In this document: piece after piece, positions 34,659-44,178 of the stretch
Layout: the number at the start of each line of letters is the position of its first letter
Position numbering within the stretch: the first letter of the stretch is position 1
DNA from: Geobacter sp.
GTDB taxonomy: Bacteria; Desulfobacterota; Desulfuromonadia; Geobacterales; Geobacteraceae
Direction of reading: 5' to 3'
Length of the DNA stretch: 64,000 nt
Assembly (NCBI GenBank): GCA_003490025.1
Contig: DNJC01000060.1
Location: 93,188 to 157,187, forward strand
Program-made: the position numbers and the translations under genes
Notes under the pieces: generated by a model
The model's input: the letters and a program-made list of their open reading frames with translations, nothing else
Database searches by the model: none
What the model was told of the DNA's origin: nothing

Positions 34659-36266
34659 ATGAGCGCATTGAAGAGTTCCATCAACACCAACAGCGACGAG
34701 TTCCGCCAAAACCGCGAGGTGATGTCCACCCTGGTGGAGGACCTGCGGGGGAAGGTGGCCAGGATCAAGCAGGGGGGCGGCGACAAGGCCCGCGTGAAGC
34801 ACACCGAACGGGGCAAGCTCCTCCCGCGCGACCGCGTCAGGCAGCTCCTCGACGTCGGCTCCCCCTTTCTGGAGATCTCGCAGCTGGCCGCCTGGGACAT
34901 GTACGGCGGCGACATCGCCTCCGCCGGCCTGATCGCCGGCATCGGCCGGGTCTCCGGACGGGAATGCCTGATCATCGCCAACGACGCCACCGTCAAAGGG
35001 GGGACCTACTTCCCCGTCACGGTGAAAAAGCACCTGCGCGCCCAGGAGATCGCCGAGCAGAACCATCTTCCCTGCGTCTACCTGGTCGACTCCGGCGGGG
35101 CCAACCTCCCTCAGCAGGACGAGGTCTTCCCGGACCGGGACCACTTCGGCCGGATCTTCTACAACCAGGCCAACATGTCCGCCAAGGGGATCCCCCAGAT
35201 CGCCGTGGTGATGGGGTCCTGCACCGCTGGCGGCGCCTATGTTCCGGCCATGTCCGATGAAAGCGTCATCGTCCGCCGCCAGGGGACCATCTTCCTCGGG
35301 GGACCGCCGCTCGTGAAGGCCGCCACCGGAGAGGTGGTGAGCGCCGAGGACCTGGGGGGAGCGGAGGTGCACTGCCGCACCTCGGGGGTCACCGACCATT
35401 ACGCGGCCAACGACGGCCATGCCCTGCAGCTTGCCCGCCGCATCGTGGCGAACCTGAACCGGGTGAAGCGCCCCGAACTCGACCTGAAGGAGCCGCAGGA
35501 GCCGCTGTTCGATCCCAGCGAGCTGTACGGGATCATCCCCACCGACACCAGGAAACCGTACGACGTGCGCGAGGTCATCGCCCGCATCGTGGACGGCTCC
35601 TCGTTCGACGAGTTCAAGCAGTTCTACGGCGCCACCCTGGTCTGCGGCTTTGCCCACATCTTCGGCTACCCGGTCGGCATCGTCGCCAACAACGGCATCC
35701 TCTTCTCGGAGTCGGCCCTCAAGGGCGCCCACTTCATCGAACTCTGCAGCCAGCGCGGCATCCCCCTCGTCTTCCTGCAGAACATCACCGGCTTCATGGT
35801 CGGGAGCAAGTACGAATCGGGGGGGATCGCCAAGGACGGCGCCAAGATGGTCACCGCGGTGGCCTGCGCCAAGGTGCCCAAGTTCACCGTTCTGATCGGC
35901 GGCAGCTTCGGCGCCGGCAACTACGGCATGTGCGGCCGTGCCTACTCGCCGAGATTCCTCTGGATGTGGCCCAATGCAAGGATCTCGGTCATGGGGGGCG
36001 AGCAGGCGGCGAGCGTTCTGGCCCAGGTGAAGCGGGACGGTCTGGAGGCGCGCGGCGAGAAGTGGCCGGCGGGCGAAGAGGAGGAGTTCAAGCGGCCGAT
36101 CCGCGAACAGTACGAGAGCCAGGGGCACCCGTACTACGCCAGCGCCAGGCTCTGGGACGACGGCATCATCGACCCGGCGGACACCAGGATGGTGCTCGGC
36201 CTGGGCATATCGGCGGCGCTCAACGCACCGGCGGAGACGACCGGCTTCGGCGTCTTCAGGATGTAG
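34659..36266 (+). CDS. liuB: 3-Methylcrotonyl-CoA carboxylase, carboxyltransferase (beta) subunit
   Basis: A 535-residue carboxyltransferase typical of MCC-beta in length. Recognisable segments are VDSGGANLPQQDEVFPDRDH (acyl-CoA pocket), MGSCTAGGAYVPAMSDE (oxyanion hole), GSFGAGNYGMCGRAY and MGGEQAASVLAQV near the end. It transfers carboxyl from biotin on the LiuD partner to 3-methylcrotonyl-CoA, giving 3-methylglutaconyl-CoA. It lies between liuA and liuC in one tightly packed operon. Confidence 0.94.
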   Translation: MSALKSSINTNSDEFRQNREVMSTLVEDLRGKVARIKQGGGDKARVKHTERGKLLPRDRVRQLLDVGSPFLEISQLAAWDMYGGDIASAGLIAGIGRVSGRECLIIANDATVKGGTYFPVTVKKHLRAQEIAEQNHLPCVYLVDSGGANLPQQDEVFPDRDHFGRIFYNQANMSAKGIPQIAVVMGSCTAGGAYVPAMSDESVIVRRQGTIFLGGPPLVKAATGEVVSAEDLGGAEVHCRTSGVTDHYAANDGHALQLARRIVANLNRVKRPELDLKEPQEPLFDPSELYGIIPTDTRKPYDVREVIARIVDGSSFDEFKQFYGATLVCGFAHIFGYPVGIVANNGILFSESALKGAHFIELCSQRGIPLVFLQNITGFMVGSKYESGGIAKDGAKMVTAVACAKVPKFTVLIGGSFGAGNYGMCGRAYSPRFLWMWPNARISVMGGEQAASVLAQVKRDGLEARGEKWPAGEEEEFKRPIREQYESQGHPYYASARLWDDGIIDPADTRMVLGLGISAALNAPAETTGFGVFRM

Positions 36267-36277
36267 GGGGAAAAATC

Positions 36278-37069
36278 ATGGACCAACCGGCAATCGTTAC
36301 CGCCATCGACGGCATCGGACGCGCCACGCTGACCCTGAACCGTCCGCAACTGCACAACGCCTTCGACGATACCCTGATCGCCTCCCTCACCGCCGAACTC
36401 AGGCGCCTGGACCGGGACCCGCAGGTGCGGGTGGTGATTCTCGCGGCGAACGGCAAGAGCTTCTCCGCCGGCGCCGACCTGTCCTGGATGCGGCGCATGG
36501 CCGACTACGGGCGGGACGACAACCTCCGCGACGCCCTGGCCCTGGCGGAGCTGATGAGCACGCTCAGCGGCCTCTCCAAGCCGACCGTCGCCCGGGTGCA
36601 GGGGGCGGCCTACGGCGGCGGGGTGGGGCTGGTGGCCTGCTGCGACGTGGCCATCGCCAGCCGCCGCGCCACCTTCTGCCTGTCTGAAGTGAAGCTCGGG
36701 CTGATCCCGGCGGTGATCTCCCCCTACGTGGTGGGGGGCATCGGGGCGCGGGCGGCAAGGCGCTACTTCATGAGCGCGGAGAGCTTCGGCGCGAGCGAGG
36801 CGCACCGCCTGGGACTCGTGCACGAAGTGGTGGCCGAGGAGGAGCTTGACGCCGCGGTGGAGCGGGTGGCGGGCTGCTTCCTCGCCAACGGACCCAACGC
36901 CATGGCCGCCGCCAAGAGGCTGGTGGCGCGGGTGGCGTCGGGCCCGGTCGACGACGCCATGATCCGGGACACCGCCGAACGGATCGCCGACGCCCGTGCC
37001 TCGGCCGAAGGAAAGGAAGGGCTCTCCGCATTCCTGGAAAAAATAACACCATCGTGGGGGGAAAGATGA
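36278..37069 (+). CDS. liuC: Methylglutaconyl-CoA hydratase
   Basis: A 263-residue crotonase-family hydratase. The oxyanion segments are FSAGADLSWM and YGGGVGLVACCD. FCLSEVKLGLIPAVISPYV is characteristic of LiuC, retaining the Glu equivalent to crotonase Glu164 while Glu144 is Gly. It hydrates 3-methylglutaconyl-CoA to HMG-CoA. The true start at 36278 follows GGGGGAAA; the longer frame is a read-through of liuB's other frame. Its stop overlaps the liuD ATG by 4 bases (ATGA). Confidence 0.92.
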   Translation: MDQPAIVTAIDGIGRATLTLNRPQLHNAFDDTLIASLTAELRRLDRDPQVRVVILAANGKSFSAGADLSWMRRMADYGRDDNLRDALALAELMSTLSGLSKPTVARVQGAAYGGGVGLVACCDVAIASRRATFCLSEVKLGLIPAVISPYVVGGIGARAARRYFMSAESFGASEAHRLGLVHEVVAEEELDAAVERVAGCFLANGPNAMAAAKRLVARVASGPVDDAMIRDTAERIADARASAEGKEGLSAFLEKITPSWGER

Positions 37070-39078
37070 CCATGTTCGACACCATACTCATTGCCAATCG
37101 CGGCGAGATCGCCTGCCGCGTCATCCGCACCGCCCGGCGCCTCGGCATCAGGACCGTGGCCGTCTACTCCGACGCCGACGCCTCAGCTCTGCACGTCTCC
37201 CTGGCCGACGAGGCCTACCGCGTCGGTCCCGCCCCCGCAGGCGAGAGTTACCTGAGGGGGGAGGCCATACTAGAGGTGGCGGCGAGAAGCGGCGCCCGGG
37301 CCATCCACCCCGGCTACGGCTTTCTTTCCGAGAACGCCCCCTTCGCCAGGGCCTGCGCTGAGGCGGGAATCGTCTTCATCGGACCCCCGGTGGCGGCCAT
37401 CGAGGCCATGGGCTCCAAGAGCGCGGCCAAGACCATCATGGAGAAGGCGGGGGTGCCGCTGGTGCCGGGCTACCACGGCGAGAACCAGGACGCCGGCTTC
37501 CTGCGCGGCGAGGCGGAGCGCATCGGCTTTCCGCTGCTGATCAAGGCGAGCGCCGGCGGCGGCGGCAAGGGGATGCGCGTGGTCTGGCAGGCGGAGGAGT
37601 TCGATTTCTCCCTGGCCGCCGCCAGGCGCGAGGCCCAGTCGGGCTTCGGAGACGACCGGGTCCTGCTGGAGCGCTACCTCACCAAGCCCCGCCACGTCGA
37701 GATCCAGCTCTTCGCCGACAACCACGGCAACGCCGTCCACCTCTTCGAGCGCGACTGCTCGATCCAGCGCCGCCACCAGAAGGTGCTCGAGGAGGCGCCG
37801 GCCCCCGGGATGCAGCCGGCCCTGCGCCAGCAGATGGGGGAGGCAGCCCTCGCGGCCGCGCGGGCCATCGGCTATGCAGGCGCCGGGACCGTGGAGTTTC
37901 TCCTGGACGAGGACGGCTCCTTCTACTTCATGGAGATGAACACCAGGCTGCAGGTCGAGCACCCGGTGACCGAGATGATCACGGGGCAGGACCTGGTCGA
38001 GTGGCAGCTCAAGGTGGCGGCGGGACTGCCGCTCCCCTGCCGGCAGGACGACCTCGCCATCGGCGGCCACGCCATCGAGGCCCGCATCTACGCCGAGGAC
38101 CCCTCGCGGGACTTTCTTCCCTCCATAGGCCGGCTGGCCCACCTGGTCACCCCCGCCGAAAGCGCCCACGTCAGGATCGACACAGGGGTGCGCCAGGGGG
38201 ACGAGGTCAGCATCTACTACGATCCCATGGTTGCCAAGCTGGTGGTCTGGGACAGCGACCGCGCCGGAGCCCTGCGCCGCCTGCAGAAGGCGCTGGCCGA
38301 CTACCAGGTGGTGGGGGTCACCACCAACGTCGGCTTCCTGGGAAACGTCGCCGCCCACGCCGCCTTTGCCGCCGGCGATCTCGACACCGGCTTCATCGGC
38401 CGCCACCGCGAGGAACTCTTCCCCGCAGCCGGGCCGGCGCAGGACCGGACCCTGGCCCTGGCCGCACTGGACGTCCTGCTGCGGCGGGAGGAGGAGGCAA
38501 CGCGCGCGGCCTCGCGCTCCACGGACCCCTTCTCCCCCTGGAACCGCACCGGCGGCTGGCGGCTCAACTGCGACAACCACCACGACCTCCACTTCCTGGA
38601 TGGCGAGGCGGTCGTTAGCGTCACCGCGCACTACGGCAGCGGCGGCTACCGGCTCGATCTCCCTGCCGGGAGTGTCACGGCGCGCGGCCAGCTGGACCAC
38701 GGGGGGGATCTGCTGGCAGACCTGGATGGGACGAGGGTGAGGGCGACGGTGGTCCGGCACGGGAACTCCCTCACCATAATGGAGCACGGCAAAAGCCACA
38801 CCCTGGTCATCCACGATCCCTACGCCCCGACGGACGAGGAAGAGGGGGCGGGGGGAAGGCTCACCGCCCCCATGCCCGGAAAGGTGGTGGCCATCATGGT
38901 CCGCGCCGGGGAGCGGGTGGAGAAGGGGCGCCCGCTGATGATCCTGGAGGCGATGAAGATGGAGCACACCATTGCCGCGCCGCGGGACGGGCTGGTGCAG
39001 GAGCTCAATTTCGCGGTCGGCGCCCTGGTGCACGACGGGGCCGAACTCCTCTCCCTCGCCGCCGAAGGGGGGGACTGA
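37066..39078 (+). CDS. liuD: 3-Methylcrotonyl-CoA carboxylase, biotin carboxylase/carrier (alpha) subunit
   Basis: A 670-residue biotin-dependent carboxylase subunit. The biotin carboxylase domain spans about 1-445, with IANRGEIACRVIRTARRLGI, the ATP-grasp loop KASAGGGGKGMR and MEMNTRLQVEHPVTE. A middle BT-type domain follows, and the biotinyl domain at the end has the biotinylated lysine in EAMKMEH (about 634). It carboxylates biotin with bicarbonate and ATP for LiuB. It begins in a 4-base overlap with liuC, so translational coupling is likely. Confidence 0.94.
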   Translation: MTMFDTILIANRGEIACRVIRTARRLGIRTVAVYSDADASALHVSLADEAYRVGPAPAGESYLRGEAILEVAARSGARAIHPGYGFLSENAPFARACAEAGIVFIGPPVAAIEAMGSKSAAKTIMEKAGVPLVPGYHGENQDAGFLRGEAERIGFPLLIKASAGGGGKGMRVVWQAEEFDFSLAAARREAQSGFGDDRVLLERYLTKPRHVEIQLFADNHGNAVHLFERDCSIQRRHQKVLEEAPAPGMQPALRQQMGEAALAAARAIGYAGAGTVEFLLDEDGSFYFMEMNTRLQVEHPVTEMITGQDLVEWQLKVAAGLPLPCRQDDLAIGGHAIEARIYAEDPSRDFLPSIGRLAHLVTPAESAHVRIDTGVRQGDEVSIYYDPMVAKLVVWDSDRAGALRRLQKALADYQVVGVTTNVGFLGNVAAHAAFAAGDLDTGFIGRHREELFPAAGPAQDRTLALAALDVLLRREEEATRAASRSTDPFSPWNRTGGWRLNCDNHHDLHFLDGEAVVSVTAHYGSGGYRLDLPAGSVTARGQLDHGGDLLADLDGTRVRATVVRHGNSLTIMEHGKSHTLVIHDPYAPTDEEEGAGGRLTAPMPGKVVAIMVRAGERVEKGRPLMILEAMKMEHTIAAPRDGLVQELNFAVGALVHDGAELLSLAAEGGD

Positions 39079-39079
39079 G

Positions 39080-40012
39080 ATGGCCATGCCGAGAACGGTC
39101 AAGATGGTCGAGGTCGGGCCGCGGGACGGGCTCCAGAACGAGCGGGAAATCATACCGGCCCGGGTCAAGATCGGGCTGGTGGACCGGCTCACCCTGGCCG
39201 GCCTGTCCGTGATCGAGACCGCGAGCTTCGTCTCCCCGAAGTGGGTGCCGCAGATGGCCGACGCCGCCCGGGTGTTAGAGGGGATCAGGCGCGGCGAGGG
39301 GGTCCGCTACCCGGTGCTGGTCCCGAACCGGCAGGGGCTGGAGGCGGCGCTCGCCGCCGGCGCCGGTGAGATAGCCGTCTTCATCGCAGCCTCCGAGGCC
39401 TTCTCCCAGAGAAACATCAACTGCTCCATCGAACAGAGCCTGGAGCGCTGCGCCGATGTCGTCGCCGGGGCCGCGGCGCGCGGCATCCCGGTGCGGGGCT
39501 ACCTCTCCTGCGTCCTCGGCTGCCCCTACCAGGGTGAGGTGGCGCCCGAAGCGGTCGCCCTATTGGCCGGAAGGCTCGTGGAGCTTGGGTGCTACGAGAT
39601 TTCGCTGGGGGACACCATCGGGGTGGGAACGCCGGGACGGGCCCGGGCCCTGGTGCGGGAGGTGGCAGGCCGGGTCCCGATCGAGCGGCTGGCGGTGCAT
39701 TTCCACGACACCTACGGGCAGGCCCTGGCCAACACCCTCGCGGTCCTGGAGCAGGGGATCGCCACCGTCGACAGCTCGGTGGCCGGTCTCGGGGGATGTC
39801 CCTACGCCAAGGGGGCCTCCGGGAACCTGGCCAGCGAGGACCTCCTCTACCTGCTCGACGGTCTCGGCATCGAGACCGGCGTCAGCCTCACGGGGCTTCT
39901 CGACGCGGGCAACTACATCTGCGCGGCACTGGGGAGGGCCTCCGGTTCCAAGGTAGCCAGGGCCATGGGGTGCCCGGAGCCGCCCCGGCCTTTAGAGAAA
40001 GTTCAACACTAA
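39080..40012 (+). CDS. liuE: Hydroxymethylglutaryl-CoA lyase
   Basis: A 310-residue TIM-barrel lyase of the HMGL-like family. It begins KMVEVGPRDGLQNE (metal-binding Asp and catalytic Arg), has VHFHDTYGQALAN carrying the two metal-ligand histidines (about 207 and 209), and GLGGCPYAKGASGN with the catalytic Cys. It splits HMG-CoA into acetyl-CoA and acetoacetate, ending leucine degradation. The ATG at 39080 lies immediately after the liuD stop. Confidence 0.94.
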   Translation: MAMPRTVKMVEVGPRDGLQNEREIIPARVKIGLVDRLTLAGLSVIETASFVSPKWVPQMADAARVLEGIRRGEGVRYPVLVPNRQGLEAALAAGAGEIAVFIAASEAFSQRNINCSIEQSLERCADVVAGAAARGIPVRGYLSCVLGCPYQGEVAPEAVALLAGRLVELGCYEISLGDTIGVGTPGRARALVREVAGRVPIERLAVHFHDTYGQALANTLAVLEQGIATVDSSVAGLGGCPYAKGASGNLASEDLLYLLDGLGIETGVSLTGLLDAGNYICAALGRASGSKVARAMGCPEPPRPLEKVQH

Positions 40013-40036
40013 CCCTAACAGAAACAGGAGGAGACC

Positions 40037-41350
40037 ATGTCCAACGCAGCAGTCGCCCTCAAAAACCATGAGCACGAGTACCAGCAGAAGCTCTGCAGGC
40101 CGGAGCAAGCCGCCGCCATCGTCAAGTCGGGGGACCACCTCTGCTTTCCCATCTGCGCCGGGGAGCCGACCCTCTTCGTGAAGGCCCTGGCCGCGAGGAA
40201 AAAGGAGCTCTCCGGGGTAATCGTCAACCAGCAGCACCATCTCTGCCCCGACTACCTTACCGCCGATTCCACACCGCACATCAGGGTCAACTCGTGGTTC
40301 ACGAGCCACGTCTCCCGCAAGGCGGTGCAGAACGGCTGGGCCGATTTCGTTCCCAACTATTTCCACGAGGTGCCTAAGCTCCTCAGGGAGTACTGGCCGG
40401 TCGACGTGGCGGGGACGGTTGTGTCGCCCATGGACGAGCACGGCTTCTTCACCTGCAGCCTCTCGGTGGCTTACACCATGGAGGCGATCAAGAAGGCGAA
40501 GAAGGTGGTGGTCCAGGTCAATCCCAACGCGCCGCGCACCCACGGCAACTGCCACATCCACATCTCCGAGGTGGACTGCATCATCGAGTGCCACGACCCG
40601 ATCATCGAGCTGCAGATCCCCCCGGTCTCCCCGGTCGAGGAGGCGATAGGGAACCACATAGCCGAACTGATCGAGGACGGCTCGACGCTGCAACTCGGCA
40701 TCGGCGGCATCCCCAACGCGGTCTGCAAGGCCCTGATGCAAAAGAGGGATCTGGGCATCCACACCGAGATGATCACCGACGGCATGGTGGATCTGATGCT
40801 GTGCGGGGCGGTGAACAACTCCCGCAAGAACACCCACCAGGGGAAGACCATCGGCACCTTCGCCCTCGGCACCAAGCGTCTCTACGACTTCATGGACGGA
40901 AACCCCATGATCGAGATGCACCCGGTCGATTACACCAACGACCCCTACAACATCGGCAGGAACGACAGGGTGGTCTCGATCAACGCCACCATCGAGGTCG
41001 ACCTCCTGGGGCAGTGCTGCTCGGAATCGCTGGGGCACGTGCAGTGGAGCGGGACCGGCGGGCAGGCGGACTTCGTCAGGGGGGCCAACATCTCCCGCGG
41101 CGGCAAAAGCTTCATCACCACCGCCTCGACCGCCAAGAACGGTCTGGTCTCCAGCATCGTCCCGGTATTGAAGCCCGGCGCGTCGGTCACCACCGGGAAA
41201 AACGACGTCGATTACGTGGTGACCGAGTACGGGGTGGCCAAGCTGAGGGGACAGACCGCACGCCAGCGGGCCCTCAACCTGATCAAGGTGGCCCATCCCG
41301 ATTTCCGCGAGCAGCTTCTTGCCGAGGCGAGACAGATGAACCGGATCTGA
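40037..41350 (+). CDS. Acetyl-CoA hydrolase/transferase-family CoA-transferase (4-hydroxybutyrate/butyryl type)
   Basis: A 437-residue class I CoA-transferase of the Cat2 / butyryl-CoA:acetate type. The catalytic Glu is in GIHTEMITDG (about 245), preceded by LQLGIGGIPNAVCKAL. GGQADFVRGANISRGGKSF near the C-terminus forms the CoA loop. It exchanges CoA between short acids such as acetate, butyrate or isovalerate; in this operon it could activate branched short-chain acids. GGAGGAG precedes the ATG. Confidence 0.88.
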   Translation: MSNAAVALKNHEHEYQQKLCRPEQAAAIVKSGDHLCFPICAGEPTLFVKALAARKKELSGVIVNQQHHLCPDYLTADSTPHIRVNSWFTSHVSRKAVQNGWADFVPNYFHEVPKLLREYWPVDVAGTVVSPMDEHGFFTCSLSVAYTMEAIKKAKKVVVQVNPNAPRTHGNCHIHISEVDCIIECHDPIIELQIPPVSPVEEAIGNHIAELIEDGSTLQLGIGGIPNAVCKALMQKRDLGIHTEMITDGMVDLMLCGAVNNSRKNTHQGKTIGTFALGTKRLYDFMDGNPMIEMHPVDYTNDPYNIGRNDRVVSINATIEVDLLGQCCSESLGHVQWSGTGGQADFVRGANISRGGKSFITTASTAKNGLVSSIVPVLKPGASVTTGKNDVDYVVTEYGVAKLRGQTARQRALNLIKVAHPDFREQLLAEARQMNRI

Positions 41351-41409
41351 CCAGCCTTCGCCAAGGCTTCGGCTGGCAAGGCCCTTAATTGAGTACGGAG
41401 GACAAAACG

Positions 41410-41985
41410 ATGACCTTACACCAGTTGCCAAAAGAATTCACCGAGCCGAAAAGCGTCGTCTACGACGAAGGGGTCCGGCTCCTTTACCAACTCGACAAGC
41501 AGGCGCTCATCGACATCATCGTGGACGACGCCAAGAACTGGCTGGCCCACGACGGGCTCTGGTTCCAGGCCATAGAGAATAGCCACGGCATCGACGCGGC
41601 CATGGACGCCGACCGGGAGGCCTGGCGCGGCTTCACGGCGATCGAGGCCAAGAGGATCATGGCGCGGCTGGGGATCGAGCCGGGCGGAGGGATCGCGGCG
41701 CTGGTGGAGTGCCTGAACCACCGCCTCTACGCCCGCCTGAACCTGCAGCAGGTCGGCGAGGTCACGGAAAAGCGGGTGGTGTTCACCATGGTCGATTGCC
41801 GGGTGCAGTCGGCACGCAAGCGCAAAGGGCTCCCGGACTTCCCGTGCAAGTCGGTGGGGATCGTGGAATACACCGAATTCGCCAGGACGGTCGATCCCAG
41901 GATCTCCACCCGCTGTCTCGCCTGTCCTCCCGATCCGCATCCCGAGTACCTGTGGTGCTCCTGGGAATTCACCCTGGAGGATTAG
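41410..41985 (+). CDS. DUF6125-like cysteine-rich protein, copy 2
   Basis: A 191-residue paralogue of the protein at 19694, with the same landmarks: DDAKNWLAHDGLWFQ, DCRVQSARKRKGL, PCKSVGIVEY and the C-terminal CLACPPDPHPEYLWCSWEF. Function is unknown. A cytosolic metal- or cofactor-binding role is inferred from the Cys/His cluster. It lies between two CoA-transferase genes inside the liu operon, as copy 1 lies before icmF, so a function common to acyl-CoA pathways is likely. GGAGGACAAAA before the ATG at 41410 fixes the start. Confidence 0.75.
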   Translation: MTLHQLPKEFTEPKSVVYDEGVRLLYQLDKQALIDIIVDDAKNWLAHDGLWFQAIENSHGIDAAMDADREAWRGFTAIEAKRIMARLGIEPGGGIAALVECLNHRLYARLNLQQVGEVTEKRVVFTMVDCRVQSARKRKGLPDFPCKSVGIVEYTEFARTVDPRISTRCLACPPDPHPEYLWCSWEFTLED

Positions 41986-42001
41986 TAAGAGGAGAGAAGA
42001 T

Positions 42002-42691
42002 ATGAAAATCAACGAAACTATAGAAACCGCACTGGACGGGATCGGGGACGGGGCGACCATCATGGTGGGTGGCTTCGGACTGGTCGGCATCCCGGAAAAA
42101 CTGATCCAGGGGCTGCGCGAGAAGGGGGTGAAGGATCTGACCGTGATCTCCAACAACTGCGGGGTGGACGGCTTCGGCCTGGGGATCCTCCTGGAGAACC
42201 GGCAGATCAGGAAGATGATCTCCTCCTACGTCGGGGAGAACAAGGAGTTCGAGCGGCAGTTCCTCTCCGGGGAACTGGAGGTCGAACTGGTGCCGCAGGG
42301 AACCCTCGCCGAGCGGATCCGCGCCGGCGGAGCAGGCATCCCGGCCTTCTACACCCCCGCCGGGGTGGGGACGCCGATCGCCGAGGGACGGGAGGTGAGG
42401 AGCTTCGGCGGCCGGGACTACCTCCTCGAGCATGGGCTGACCGCGGATTTCGCCCTGGTGAAGGCCTGGAAGGGGGACCGGCTCGGAAACCTGGTCTACG
42501 CCAAGACCTCCCGCAACTTCAACCCGATGATGGCGGCGGCGGGCAAGGTGACGGTCGCCGAGGTCGAGGAACTGCTGGAGCCCGGGGCGATCGACCCGGC
42601 CGGCGTCCATACCCCGAGCGTCTACGTGCAGCGGCTGGTCCGCTGCGAGGGGCATGAAAAGAGGATCGAGCGGCGGACGGTGCGCTGCTGA
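42002..42691 (+). CDS. scoA: 3-Oxoacid CoA-transferase, subunit A
   Basis: A 229-residue class I CoA-transferase alpha subunit. GATIMVGGFGLVGIPEKLI (about 18-36) and GVGTPIAEGREVRSFGGRDY are typical of SCOT/AtoD. With subunit B it transfers CoA from succinyl-CoA (or acetyl-CoA) to acetoacetate, the product of LiuE, so that thiolase can finish leucine breakdown. AGGAGAGAAG precedes the ATG. The subunit B gene follows after 19 bases. Confidence 0.92.
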   Translation: MKINETIETALDGIGDGATIMVGGFGLVGIPEKLIQGLREKGVKDLTVISNNCGVDGFGLGILLENRQIRKMISSYVGENKEFERQFLSGELEVELVPQGTLAERIRAGGAGIPAFYTPAGVGTPIAEGREVRSFGGRDYLLEHGLTADFALVKAWKGDRLGNLVYAKTSRNFNPMMAAAGKVTVAEVEELLEPGAIDPAGVHTPSVYVQRLVRCEGHEKRIERRTVRC

Positions 42692-42710
42692 CCCGGAAAG
42701 GAGAAAGACC

Positions 42711-43376
42711 ATGGCTTTGACGAGGGAACAGCTGGCACAGCGCGCGGCACAGGAAATAGAAAACGGCTTTTACGTCAACCTGGGCATCGGCATCCCGACG
42801 CTGGTGGCCAATTACATCCCGGCGGGGAAACAGGTGATCCTGCAGTCGGAGAACGGCCTGTTGGGAATCGGGCCTTACCCGCGGGAGGACCAGATCGACC
42901 CGGAGCTGATCAACGCGGGAAAGGAGACCATCACCATGATGGACGGCGCCGCCCTCTTCAGCAGCGCCGAGTCGTTCGCCATGATCCGCGGCGGCCACAT
43001 AGATCTCGCCATCCTCGGCGGCATGGAGGTCTCCGAACAGGGGGACCTGGCCAACTGGGTGATCCCGGGGAAGATGGTCAAGGGGATGGGCGGGGCCATG
43101 GACCTGGTCCACGGGGCCAAGAAGATCGTGGTGGTGATGGAGCACGTCAGCAGGAACGGCGAACCCAAGATCATCCCGCAGTGCACCCTCCCGCTTACCG
43201 GCAGGAGAGTGGTGCACCGGATCATCACCGACCTGGCCGTACTCGACGTGACCGAGGAGGGGCTGCTCCTCAGGGAGGTGGCACCGGGGGTCTCGGCGGA
43301 GGAAGTGGTGCGCGCCACCGGGGGGCGGCTCAGGGTCGCCTCCGAGGTGGAGACCATGACGCTGCAGGCCGCATAA
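42711..43376 (+). CDS. scoB: 3-Oxoacid CoA-transferase, subunit B
   Basis: A 221-residue beta subunit. LGIGIPTLVANYIP is followed by the catalytic glutamate in SENGLLGIGP (about residue 46), and GGHIDLAILGGMEVS is typical. With subunit A it forms acetoacetyl-CoA from acetoacetate. GAAAGGAGAAAG precedes the ATG at 42711. The downstream etfBA genes in the same operon serve isovaleryl-CoA dehydrogenase. Confidence 0.92.
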   Translation: MALTREQLAQRAAQEIENGFYVNLGIGIPTLVANYIPAGKQVILQSENGLLGIGPYPREDQIDPELINAGKETITMMDGAALFSSAESFAMIRGGHIDLAILGGMEVSEQGDLANWVIPGKMVKGMGGAMDLVHGAKKIVVVMEHVSRNGEPKIIPQCTLPLTGRRVVHRIITDLAVLDVTEEGLLLREVAPGVSAEEVVRATGGRLRVASEVETMTLQAA

Positions 43377-43391
43377 CAACAGGAGGAAGCC

Positions 43392-44168
43392 ATGAAGATA
43401 CTTGTCTGCATCAAGCAGGTCCCCGACATGGAGTGCCGCTTCAGGGTCAATGGCGCCGGGACCTGGTACGAGGAGGGCGATCTCGCCTTCAGGATCAACG
43501 AATACGACGAATACGCGGTGGAGCAGGCGGTACGGCTCAAGGAACAGCTGGGGGGCGAGCCCGAGGTTACCGTCCTCTCCATCGGACCGGACCGGGTCCA
43601 GGAGTCGATCCGGAAGACGCTGGCGATGGGCGGCGACCAGGGGGTCCACATCCGGGACGAGGCGGCGGCCACCAAGGACCCGTGGCAGATAGCCGCGCTG
43701 ATCGCCTCCTACGCCAGGGGGAAGGGGTTCGACCTGGTCCTCACCGGGATGCAGTCCCAGGACCGCGGCTCCGCCCAGGTGGGGGTCCTGGTGGCCGAGA
43801 TGCTGGGGTATCCCTGCGCCACGACGCTGGTCGGGTTCAGCTACGACGACGGCGTGGTGACGGCGCGGCGCGAGCTGGAGGGGGGGACCAAGGCGGTGGT
43901 GAGATTCAGGCTGCCGGCCGTGGCCACCTGCCAGCTGGGACTGAACGTCCCCCGTTATCCCACCCTCCCCAACATAATGAAGGCGAAGCGCAAGGAGATC
44001 GAGGCCATCGCGGTTTCCTCTCTTGCCGACGAGCCGAGGAGGGCGGGGACGCGGCTTCTTTACCTCCCCCAGAAGAGGGGGAGCGCGAGGGTGATCGAGG
44101 GGGAGATGTCGTCCCAGCTCGAGGAACTGGTGGAGATTCTCAAAACGAAATGCGCGTCGACGCGCTAA
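43392..44168 (+). CDS. etfB: Electron transfer flavoprotein beta subunit, set 1
   Basis: A 258-residue EtfB beginning KILVCIKQVPDM. The nucleotide-binding segment is VTVLSIGPDRV, the family signature includes GMQSQDRGSAQVG (about 121-133), and the LPAVATCQLGLNVPRYPTLP loop contacts the partner dehydrogenase. It carries electrons from acyl-CoA dehydrogenases, presumably LiuA of this operon. It is very similar to set 2 at 52210. A GGAGGAAG site precedes the ATG. Confidence 0.94.
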   Translation: MKILVCIKQVPDMECRFRVNGAGTWYEEGDLAFRINEYDEYAVEQAVRLKEQLGGEPEVTVLSIGPDRVQESIRKTLAMGGDQGVHIRDEAAATKDPWQIAALIASYARGKGFDLVLTGMQSQDRGSAQVGVLVAEMLGYPCATTLVGFSYDDGVVTARRELEGGTKAVVRFRLPAVATCQLGLNVPRYPTLPNIMKAKRKEIEAIAVSSLADEPRRAGTRLLYLPQKRGSARVIEGEMSSQLEELVEILKTKCASTR

Positions 44169-44178
44169 GGGGGAGGTC

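Noticed and set aside
37270..39192. 640-codon open frame opposite liuD
   Set aside because: Antisense shadow; the plus strand encodes a full biotin carboxylase subunit.
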